Shown piece by piece: positions 55,932 through 64,000 of a stretch of DNA of 64,000 nt (the first letter of the stretch is position 1; every line of letters begins with the position of its first letter). The notes beneath the pieces are model-generated. The model searched no databases, was not told the DNA's origin, and saw only the letters and a list, made by a program, of their open reading frames with translations. Origin of the DNA: Sarcocystis neurona (taxonomy: Eukaryota; Apicomplexa; Conoidasida; Eucoccidiorida; Sarcocystidae); contig KL647301.1 of NCBI GenBank assembly GCA_000727475.1, positions 2,547,250 to 2,611,249 on the forward strand, read 5' to 3'. A program made the translations under genes and the position numbers.

Positions 55932-56315
55932 AACAGTCTGAAAGCCTTGTTGTCCATTGTGTGCTCAATCATTTCCTCATTGCGTTCTGCACCGTCGCTG
56001 CGTAACGCGAATATACCTGCGTAAACGCATTCGAAACCTGCCGACGTTTTTGCCACGGGAAGCCGGCTGGAGCAGTGCATATCGGCATCACCATCCCGAA
56101 GAGTACGACGCGCTGTAAACAAGGCTCTTGCGTGGTGGCTGCATACCCTCTGACACGATGCAATGCAATACACGGATGCTAGTACTTCTTCAGGCGGCAG
56201 AGCAAAAGGGAGGTATACGACCCCTCATATCTCTACTAAAAAGCATTAGAGTATGCGCCCTTGACTCTACGGACACGAAAGCCCCAGATCTTCCGCTAAA
56301 CGGCGGCGACAACAG

Positions 56316-56699
56316 GTGTATGTTGAAGGTGTAGTAATCAACGAACCACCCAAGGCCCTGTCTACAACGGTCCTTGAATACCGCCTCTTGGTGTTGGTTC
56401 GTCGCATGGGGGCTCTATTTGCCCCAGTGGAAGGCGTGAAAATGCAGGCGTGGAGCGGGAGGGCAACCGTGTCTACGTGGCGGGACGTTGCCGCGCCCAA
56501 CGATGGCAGTCCGTCGAGCACTGCTGGTGATGCTGCTGCTGCTACTTGGTCGTTGTATTTGTTTCCCCTCAGCGACAAGCAGCTGCCCTCAACATGGAAA
56601 GACACGCGTAACGTGTTGAGTCTGTCCTGTTCAGGAAGTTATCTCGTGACGCGAGAGAAGTCATTCACGTTATTGTTGGTGCAGGACTTTATTAACTAG
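56316..56699 (+). CDS. candidate terminal exon upstream of the secreted protein gene
   Basis: Begins directly after a possible acceptor (gcgacaacag|GTGTATG) and is open for 127 codons to TAG at 56697-56699, ending 167 nt before the ATG of the 56867 gene. Reads YVEGVVINEPPKALSTTVLE, SGRATVSTWRDVAAPNDGSP, ATWSLYLFPLSDKQLPSTWK. Not recognised. May be the last exon of a gene starting near 55284. Confidence 0.3.
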   Translation: MYVEGVVINEPPKALSTTVLEYRLLVLVRRMGALFAPVEGVKMQAWSGRATVSTWRDVAAPNDGSPSSTAGDAAAATWSLYLFPLSDKQLPSTWKDTRNVLSLSCSGSYLVTREKSFTLLLVQDFIN

Positions 56700-56866
56700 T
56701 AATCTCGCATCTTCCGCCGTTCATCGACCCACCACACGCCAGCCACAGGGGAACGCCTGCACATGCAGTGGACCCCCACCAAGGCAGTGATGTGAATGCC
56801 CGAAATGTCTGTTGGCTTCCACCCGCTTCCGTAGCTAACAACGGTAACAGAGACGCTACTGTAAAA

Positions 56867-58801
56867 ATGGCTTCCTGCGTAAGAAGTGTCGTAGTCGTTC
56901 TTTTCAGCGCGATAGCGTCTCTGGGGTACAGAGCCACTGTGCCAACGTATAGCCACGAAATCAAACCCTTGCGACTACGGAATAATGGGTATCTCATACC
57001 TGCAGAATTCTATCGCGTACACGCAGCTAGGCCGCCACTGGGGAGCACCAGTTGGACGCACGCTACACACGACTCCTACGGGGAAGCCTCGAAGAGGGAT
57101 GATATCGAGTTTAAAGGAGCGGAGGGCATGAAAGATGAGCTCATCAGCTCCCCAAACAGCGGGCAGAGCGTCGTTTCGAGAGCTGCTGAATTCTGCGCCG
57201 AATCTGCCCGGCCTTCTGAAGGAGACCCACTGCCACTAGATTGTCACAGTCTGCTCGTGTATACGGCTGTTGCGCTGGCACATGCTGAAAAGCTTTCGAC
57301 AAACTTGAGACAAACATACACCATCACCGCGGGGTTGGTACCTTCGACCAGTCCTTCTGCACTGGTGGACGCCATGAGCGCCCCCACGTGGCGACTTGGA
57401 CGGATCACGACAGTGTCCCAGCCAGCCAGTGGCGTTGGCACGCCTCTATCGAATGCTGCGTATAAAGGGCCTGTGGATCTGGCGACATTTCTAGAGAACG
57501 AAAGAGAGTACTTCACGCGGCGTCACTTACTGCTACCTCAGATTGGAAGGGTGCCTTTTGAGAAGAGAACCCAAATGCAACAGACAGATGTGGCAGAGTT
57601 TTCAGGAGATTGGGCTGGTCTAACACCAGCGCACGCAGTCGAAGAATTCCTCCATTATCCTGATGACACCGACTGTCCAGGGGAGACGCATGACTTTGTC
57701 GCGGCAGACAACCGACCCGCGTTCCACCGTGTAGCTGGCAACTCCCTACCAGGGCATGCAAAGAAAAAGCCGGACGAGGTGGTTGAGGCTGTTTCCGCAC
57801 AGAAAACATCATCTTTGCATCAAAACGCACGTGGACAAGATCGACACGCCGCAGGAACAGTCGATGGAAAATGTTCGCAGTGTCCCTCACCTACGCAAGA
57901 AGGTCTCAGGAAAGGCGGTGCTTCCGTTCGCCTGAACGGTGTGCCTCAGGGGAATAGTCCAGGAGAAGAAGATGCACCGCAGCAGAGTTTTAGTTCACGC
58001 CGTGAGGCAGATTCGCAGCAGATCAGTAGGAGGCAGCGTCCGCAACGGGAGCACCAGCAGCCGCAGCCCAGCGACACTATTGTTGGTGGGGCTCTTCGAA
58101 GGAGGTTAGCTACTGCAACTTCGCGAGAAGATTCAAATGCCGCACAACACGCTCTTGACCGTCTGCACGGAGCACAACAGGAAGTGGCTTCCTTGTTTGC
58201 GACCTCCACGATGCCCTTCAAACGAGAGGGTGCTGCACCTGATCCTGCAAGCGTTTCGTCCCGCGCTGAGGAACCGCACCAGAAAACAAGCAAACGTACC
58301 GCTTATGAACGTAGAAGAAAATCCAAGACGACGCGCAGCGCGCGCAGTAGACGTTCGAGACGCAACCACACGAAAAGCGAAATCGAATCCTTAGGTGCCG
58401 CGTACCAGCGTTACTTAAAGGAAGAAGCGAAAGCTATAGGATATGATCCGGAAAAGTGGGAAGGTTTTCCTGCAAAGCGTATCGCCCTTGTAGGAGCTTT
58501 AGCGTTGCTTGGTCAACCTCTACTGGCTGTGTACGCCATGAGCTTCACCGTACTCGACCAGCTGCTGCAGCTCGACAATGCGCTTGAGCAACACACAGTT
58601 ATGCACCTGCGTGCCCGACGAAGGTTACTCAAGCAATTCTTGAAAGACGCAAAAAAAGAACGCGAAGAACTTGAAACCACGGCGCCCCAAGAAGTGCCGG
58701 TAGAGAGCGCAAAGGGCCACCTGCAAGTGGACCCTGCGGCTTACAGATTTCTCGACACAAACGTTTTGAATTTACTGCAGAGAGAAGAAACGGACAAGTA
58801 G
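56867..58801 (+). CDS. secreted protein of unknown function (single exon, 644 aa)
   Basis: Longest non-repetitive open frame of the window. The frame is open from 56768, but the only plausible start is ATG at 56867 in the context AAAAATGG, followed by a signal peptide (MASCVRSVVVVLFSAIASLG). The middle part is non-repetitive with few cysteines. A Gln/Arg patch lies near residues 380-405 and a strongly basic segment (ERRRKSKTTRSARSRRSRR) near 482-505. Next come EIESLGAAYQRYLKEEAKAI, one hydrophobic segment near residues 539-567 (RIALVGALALLGQPLLAVYA) and a Lys/Glu-rich helical tail ending REETDK. The layout suits a secretory-pathway or single-pass membrane protein. I recognise no family. A rhoptry, dense-granule or other apicomplexan secreted role would be a guess. 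Confidence 0.85.
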   Translation: MASCVRSVVVVLFSAIASLGYRATVPTYSHEIKPLRLRNNGYLIPAEFYRVHAARPPLGSTSWTHATHDSYGEASKRDDIEFKGAEGMKDELISSPNSGQSVVSRAAEFCAESARPSEGDPLPLDCHSLLVYTAVALAHAEKLSTNLRQTYTITAGLVPSTSPSALVDAMSAPTWRLGRITTVSQPASGVGTPLSNAAYKGPVDLATFLENEREYFTRRHLLLPQIGRVPFEKRTQMQQTDVAEFSGDWAGLTPAHAVEEFLHYPDDTDCPGETHDFVAADNRPAFHRVAGNSLPGHAKKKPDEVVEAVSAQKTSSLHQNARGQDRHAAGTVDGKCSQCPSPTQEGLRKGGASVRLNGVPQGNSPGEEDAPQQSFSSRREADSQQISRRQRPQREHQQPQPSDTIVGGALRRRLATATSREDSNAAQHALDRLHGAQQEVASLFATSTMPFKREGAAPDPASVSSRAEEPHQKTSKRTAYERRRKSKTTRSARSRRSRRNHTKSEIESLGAAYQRYLKEEAKAIGYDPEKWEGFPAKRIALVGALALLGQPLLAVYAMSFTVLDQLLQLDNALEQHTVMHLRARRRLLKQFLKDAKKEREELETTAPQEVPVESAKGHLQVDPAAYRFLDTNVLNLLQREETDK

Positions 58802-59129
58802 AAGGGAAGCAGCGCTTCTCGTTGCCTGCATCGTAGCTGACTGCGGCGGCCCTTCAAAAGCAGTTAGGTACCACTATACACGGAGACACATAAGAGCCTG
58901 TTGAGCAACAAGTTACGTGTGGGAAGCAGGTAATTGCTGTCGACAAGTCCTGATGTGGTGAAGGAAAACAGGCTGGCGGTCTCGCTGAGAAAAACAGTTA
59001 CACGGGCACAAGAGAAACAGACGTTTATGATGCACGAAAAGGAATTGCCGCATTGCGTGGAGGCAGAATGCACTACAGTTCAAGGCAGAGTGCAAGTGGG
59101 TGCTTATGGAGGGGAAACAACAGTGACAA

Positions 59130-59927
59130 CTAACATGTGCAGTAATTCCATCGGGCGTAGAGATTTAATGATTTCTCGAGCAAGAGAAATGGAGAGACCA
59201 CCTGCGATTGATTAGCCACCGGGCAGGCGTGGCTCACCGGTTTGCAGCAAACAAATGTCCAGCTGCACGGAATACGGCTCTGCGAAATGCCTGATATGTG
59301 ACTTTTCAAAAGTGATATATTTAGTATGCGTTTGCGGAAAAGTTGGTGATGAATAGCCTGCGAACAATTGCTGCGCTCTAGAGGATTCGCGTCTTTTACA
59401 CAGACTTTGAACACTGAAAGAGGACACGACGTGCCCGCTTCTTTTAACACCGATTTTAAAGGCTCAGTGCAGTTCTTGGCAGCTACAGTACTTTGAGGCA
59501 AGTCTGCAGGTTGCTCTGTCGTTGGAATGCGTGCGATACAAAAGGTAAGAACAACTCTTTTATACAGGTCAGAAAGTGTGAGAGAATTTTGTAGAGAAGG
59601 GCACCCACCTATCGGTTTTCGCCATTTGAGTGAATCCATCGTACATCTGAGATGAGGGACTTTCACAGTGCAGTTGAGAAAAGCTGTTCCTGCTTTGCCT
59701 ACGGCAACAATTAAACCGCGCTTCGAAGTCGAGGAGATGTACACCGTGTTCCGTGGACGGGAATTTTTCTTGATTTCAGGACGGAAACGTCTCAGGGAGA
59801 GGAAGAAAGAGCCACGCCCTGCAGAAATGCAGACGATAGGGCTCTTTGCTTCAGTGTTGTCCTGGTTATAAGCCAAGAGAAAGACGAAGATACATAATTT
59901 GAAGAGGTGGTTTGCAGGCAGAGCCAT
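59130..59927 (-). CDS. candidate secreted Cys-containing protein, 1-2 exons
   Basis: ATG at 59927 starts a typical signal peptide (MALPANHLFKLCIFVFLLAY), after which the frame stays open to 59130. Cysteines recur (FLNCTVKVPHLRC, AAKNCTEPLK, AGTSCPLSVFKVCVKD, SNCSQ). A 93-nt intron fits with correct phase: donor CCGATAG|GTGGGT at 59608 and acceptor caacgacag|AGCAAC before 59515, giving 234 aa. The 93 nt are also 3n and stop-free, so an unspliced 266-aa form is possible. Not recognised; the conserved motifs of Eimeria surface antigens are not visible. The + strand has a competing donor (ACAAAAG|GTAAGA) at about 59549. Confidence 0.38.
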   Translation of the reverse strand: MALPANHLFKLCIFVFLLAYNQDNTEAKSPIVCISAGRGSFFLSLRRFRPEIKKNSRPRNTVYISSTSKRGLIVAVGKAGTAFLNCTVKVPHLRCTMDSLKWRKPIGGCPSLQNSLTLSDLYKRVVLTFCIARIPTTEQPADLPQSTVAAKNCTEPLKSVLKEAGTSCPLSVFKVCVKDANPLERSNCSQAIHHQLFRKRILNISLLKSHISGISQSRIPCSWTFVCCKPVSHACPVANQSQVVSPFLLLEKSLNLYARWNYCTC

Positions 59928-59989
59928 TCTTGGGGGAAAAAACCCTATAAGAAGCAGCACACTGCTCACCAGTGGCAGCAAACGCGTGC

Positions 59990-62900
59990 ACTACGACTCC
60001 GAATCCGCATAGTATCCACCAGTTCTACATATGTTTGACTTAGGGGCAATGCGCACTCAACTGCATGTACTCAGGAGTTGTGGTCTTGCAAGACCACTCG
60101 CGGCACTGCAGAAAATATCTCATAGAATCGAAAGGGCATACTGTGGTTATGTGAGAGATATGCGAAGTTCTTTCTACTCGATACGTCAAAGCCGCAGTAC
60201 CGGCAATACAGATCTCAACGGTGCAGGGAAAAAAAACCCTCCCCTACTTTCACTATTGCAGCAGCTCTTAAACCTGGTTTACTGAGCGAATGGCCGAGAC
60301 CACGGGCTGCGTTCCACACATGTAAATTACGCATGTACACACGTGTCTATTTCTCTCTCGCCTCTCTCTGTACAAATGGGGTTTTACGTTGAGATAGGTA
60401 ATTTATGACTCGGCACTGCGCACAGCGCCTTTCTGATATCTGGTGCAATTTTGTATCGTTAGCTATACAGGCAAACGCGGTGATGCTTCTCTCATGGAGG
60501 AACCAGACCTATTTTCATAAGAAAGGTGCGTGCTTTGAAATAATCGCTTGTGTCCTGGCGGATGACAGGAAAGCGGAAGTTCACGAAGATGGGGAAGCGC
60601 ACTTTCTTTTCCGTCCTTGTGTACACAAGCGTCAGACGAGAAGGTTAGCGTGAAGTTTGATGTGACGTGCCCACCCGCTACTCAGTACCACAATGCCACA
60701 CGAACGCGTTGCGCAGTGTCTCTACAAAAATGAATCTCGACCAGCAACCCTTCCCACGAGATCCAATGCAAAGCAGCACAATTCCATTTCATTCTCCTTG
60801 AGGATGGGACTCCCATACGTTTCTCCCCGTGAAATAGTGTGCTTTCCTACATACGCAACAGCTCCTGGGATTCCTTTCAACAATATCGCAGCCGGTATGG
60901 CAGGCCGCATCAGAATGTCGAACCTAATGTCCTGTCGAACGCGCCGATTCCCTAAAACTCTCAGGTCTTCGCCACGACAAGAATGCGGCACTTACTGCCA
61001 ATGTTTGCCCTCTCCACACAGCAGAATGTGCATTACATATTGACTTCCGTCCGGCCCAATTGCGTCTGAAACCTGCACGAATCATAGGGAGATCTATAGT
61101 TTCATTGAAGGTTTTTAATTGCGGACGATGTAGTGTGGACTCGGGTGTGGAAACGCCCGCTCGTATGTAGCGGATATACCTTCCCATTCCAGCGCTTCTA
61201 CGGAAATGCATAGATGTGCCCACACAGGCGACGCAATACTTGTATTCTTAGCGACGCCTCTCACACGGATGCATACACATATAAACTCCATGGTCGTCAA
61301 GTTCTCAGGGTGCGCAAGCCTCTCGCATGGTATGTACCGTGACGGGTGCACAGAGGAGTAATTCGCTAGTATTTAATCTACGCAGATGTGTTAATCTAAT
61401 CAACATTTCTATATGTAGTAGTGCAAAGCGATTGTCGGAAGTGTTTATGTAGCAAACCTAGCGTGGGCTACGATAGAGCACCGAGCATGTCGGCTTCAGT
61501 GTCAAGAACTAAGGCAGACATACTTTTTGCTTGATTATGGGGTGAACACTCTTTCAACGTTTAACGTTGTTGCACGCAGGCTGGGGTATCCTCTTCCTCT
61601 GGGGACCACAGAAGTCACAATGCAGACGCAGGTGCAATTTGTCAAGCACGCCCAATCTGGGACCAATCTGGGAACTCCTGTCTATCGTGCCCACTGAGAA
61701 GGTCTTCCCCTCTGCCCCCAATTTCGCATCCAGAAATGACTTACGCAGGTGACCTCACACAGACGACTGAATGAGTGCGTGTTCAAATCCACCCGTGTAT
61801 GCGTATAGGTCTGTACAGGAGGACGACACAGGACAGGGAGAGTTTTTCCCCGCCAATTTGTATCCAGGAATTACTCATCCAGGGAAACTCTCGCAGGCGG
61901 TTAAGTGTATGTGTGTGCAAATGCACACACACATACGTATACAGCTGCATAGAGCACCGCGAATCACATTCTGTTATTTTAAGCGTAGTATATAAATAAT
62001 ATCCTTCTGCGGAGGCAATACGAACTCCTCCACCAGTACGGTGCTACGGGAAGCCGAAGCTTGGCCACGCATGCGTTTGTTTTTTCTTGCAGTGCCGCAC
62101 AGCGTCCTGCAAAACGACGCGAGTCGTCATTTTATATTAGAATGTTCATTCCCGTTGTGGCTTCCTCCTGAAGTATATATCTCCCTATGTACAAGGTCTC
62201 GTCTATAAACATATCGTGCCCTGTTGCGTAGGGCACCGATTCAGCGTTTCTTTTTGCGTAAACTTCTCGTGGTGGAGACGACCTTCCCACTCAAAGTACG
62301 TTCCTCTTCCTTGTCGCAAAAAAGAGCATTTCCTTCCTCTTGCATGTCGAGGCCACTACGGCAGGATACGCCGGGATGTGCTGTGTCCCCGTAGGGCCAC
62401 CGTTACTTGTGTGCACAACCACGGCCGCGCTAGCCGCTAGTCGAAATTATTTCTGCGTCTTTGACGAGCACTGCAGACCATGTACTAGGATCTGATGTTT
62501 TGCTCCGGCTTGTAGAAACTCCTCGCCAACAACGATCTATCCTGCGTGCCCTCCTTGAGGTGCAGGAACAACTCTGTGTCGTCTCAGTGCACCTGTTCTT
62601 CGCAGGGTACACCACAGACGTATCTCTACAGTGAAACTGTCACAGTTACGTTGTATCATTGTTGTTCGCTGGACGTTCGTGTCTATGTCTATTTGTGGCG
62701 GGCGCGCGACGTATCCCTTCTACTGTAGGCAGCTGTTACTTGTGCAACTCTGCCTCGTGCGTACGTAAGGTACGCGCGAATGTGGTTTTATTACAACAGA
62801 TCTACGAATGGTGGTGAATTGCTCGTGTCTTTCCTCCTCCTGCATTAATAATTTCTACTGCACGTGCACCTCGTCGCCTGAGCTGTATCACTCTGTTACA

Positions 62901-63570
62901 ACGTACACACGCGCCTGCGTCGTTCTGTTTATCCGTATAAGCAAATATGTACGGGCCATCGATTTACTTCTGTGCAAAAGGATTCCGTCTTTTTTTCTTG
63001 CCAAACTTTTTTTTTCCCGCGCTTGTGTCGCATCAGACAAGAAGAATATCTGGTTAGATCCCCGCAGAAGGCATATCTGTACGTAAGTGCTGACCGGAAG
63101 TACGCGTAGCACTTTTCCTTTGAAGCGGTTTTTCTCGGAGCAGCACACACAGACACCGTTGCGCGTGCATTCCACGTGTACCCCTGTACACTGTAGGAGA
63201 GAAACTCCTGCACAGCTAAACTACAGCAGTGAAAATTGAGTGCAGCTAATATTATACAGAAAGGCTAACTCAAGCGCTGTCTGTCTTTCCCGCGTCGTCT
63301 ACGCTGCGTTCACGCGCCTTCTCTTTTCTCCAGTTGTCGCTCAGCTTGTTCCTCGGGAGATCTGCAAGACACCGGCCTTCGCTGGTGATGGAGCTCGAGC
63401 GCACGCAGCAGAACACGCTGCATGTGGATCACTTTTTCTTCATAAACACGTCTCGGCGGTGCAATTCGGCCCCACTCCAAGGAAAGGCCCGTATACGCTA
63501 AAAGCATTCTTCAACAACTCTGATAAACACTGCTGTCCTCCGAGGATATATGTGTGACACTAAGTTGAAA
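59990..63570. other. intergenic or unassigned region before the M18 gene
   Basis: Low-repeat DNA with many short frames on both strands (60031-60285, 60405-60653, 60693-61043 on +; 60722-60991 on -). None shows a recognised family, a convincing signal peptide or a consistent splice chain. No gene called. Confidence 0.45.
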
Positions 63571-63577
63571 CATAAAG

Positions 63578-63759
63578 ATGGCTGCCTCGCCGTCCTTTTC
63601 GTCGTTATTTGCAGCAGCAGCTTTGCTGAAGGAGGGACAGCGGCAGGGCCAACGATTCCTCGACTTCGTCAATAAGACCGGATCTCCTTATCATTCTGTG
63701 CAGGCGGTCAAAGAATGTCTTCAACAAGGCAAGCGTCAGTTTGTCGAGCTTCGAGAAAC
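63578..63759 (+). CDS. aspartyl aminopeptidase (M18), first exon, cut by window end
   Basis: Cytosolic metallopeptidase that removes N-terminal Asp/Glu from peptides. ATG at 63578 in context AAAGATGG opens MAASPSFSSLFAAAALLKEG, followed by RFLDFVNKTGSPYHSVQAVK and ECLQQGKRQFVELRE. The FLDFVNxxxSPxHxVxxxxxxLxxxGFxEL pattern is the N-terminal signature of DNPEP/M18 enzymes. The exon ends phase 2 at GAGAAAC|GTAAGA. The zinc ligands and the rest of the enzyme lie beyond 64000; no second exon is recognisable in 63762-64000. Confidence 0.85.
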
Positions 63760-64000
63760 GTAAGACGAAATTCCTGCATTGCTTCTGACTCTGTACGTGT
63801 GTATCTCTTTGCCAGTCTACGTTACCACTTCTTTTCTTGCGCGAGGCGCCTCCCCGCCATCAGCTTGCATTATACACACGTGCTTGCTTCACCGGACTGT
63901 GTCAGTTATTGTGTCCTGGCCGATACTACGAACCTTGTTTTCTGCGGCTGCGGAAAACAATAGCGCAGGCAGAAAAACACACGTGTCACCCAGTGCTAAA

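Noticed and set aside
56768..56866. Upstream extension of the secreted protein from a GTG
   Set aside because: The ATG at 56867 has a strong AAAAATGG context and directly precedes a signal peptide; the 33 upstream codons would bury it.
61771..61850. GTTCAAATCC as a possible tRNA B box
   Set aside because: No A box at proper distance and no acceptor stem pairing found by eye.
43500..63500. Eimeria surface antigen (SAG) family genes in the repeat-poor segment
   Set aside because: Secreted and Cys-containing frames exist, but the conserved SAG motifs I know were not seen in any frame.
43500..63500. Retrotransposon or DNA transposon
   Set aside because: No reverse-transcriptase YxDD-type or integrase motifs in the available frames, and no long terminal or inverted repeats were noticed.
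1..64000. Telomere-type TTTAGGG arrays or a CRISPR array
   Set aside because: Only isolated TTAGGG/CCCTAA matches occur; direct repeats are tandem without regular unique spacers.

Overview
The window looks like nuclear DNA of an apicomplexan coccidian, most probably Eimeria or a close relative. Three things in the sequence point there: long GCT/CAG triplet runs that read as poly-Ala, poly-Gln or poly-Ser; kilobase-sized introns packed with TA, TG and TATG microsatellites; and two conserved eukaryotic genes split into small, phase-matched exons. No bacterial operon, CRISPR array, rRNA or convincing tRNA was found.

Layout. (1) 1-10.3 kb: repeat-rich DNA. The left 6.5 kb is A/C- and purine-rich on the + strand, which elsewhere in the window marks introns of minus-strand genes; only candidate minus-strand exons are visible (for example 4346-4660). 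(2) 10357-23884 (+): mitochondrial processing peptidase alpha subunit, assembled from eight exons that join in frame to 581 aa, with one GC-AG intron. (3) 23.9-27.5 kb: convergent intergenic DNA with triplet and TA repeats. (4) 27572-40523 (-): an Aat/ATEL1-type aminoacyl-tRNA-protein transferase, assembled from conserved exons. Its core contains an 882-nt, stop-free, frame-preserving triplet-repeat intron, and its C-terminus is a long Gln-rich tail. (5) 41.5-42.8 kb: a long Ser/Gln-rich minus-strand open frame that may be the 5' part of the same gene or a separate gene. (6) 43.3-63.5 kb: an abrupt change to DNA almost free of triplet and TA/TG repeats. It holds an intact single-exon secreted protein of unknown function (56867-58801, +), a candidate secreted minus-strand protein (59130-59927), several weaker exon candidates and short direct repeats. 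(7) 63578-63759 (+): first exon of an M18 aspartyl aminopeptidase that runs off the window.

The recognisable genes do not form a pathway. One works in mitochondrial protein import (MPP-alpha), one in N-terminal tagging of proteins for degradation (Aat/ATEL1) and one in cytosolic peptide trimming (M18). The most interesting signals are the stop-free 3n repeat intron inside the transferase core, the sense-strand base asymmetry of introns, and the locally duplicated modules that build the introns. All exon boundaries were inferred by hand from splice consensus, phase and family similarity; none has transcript support here.
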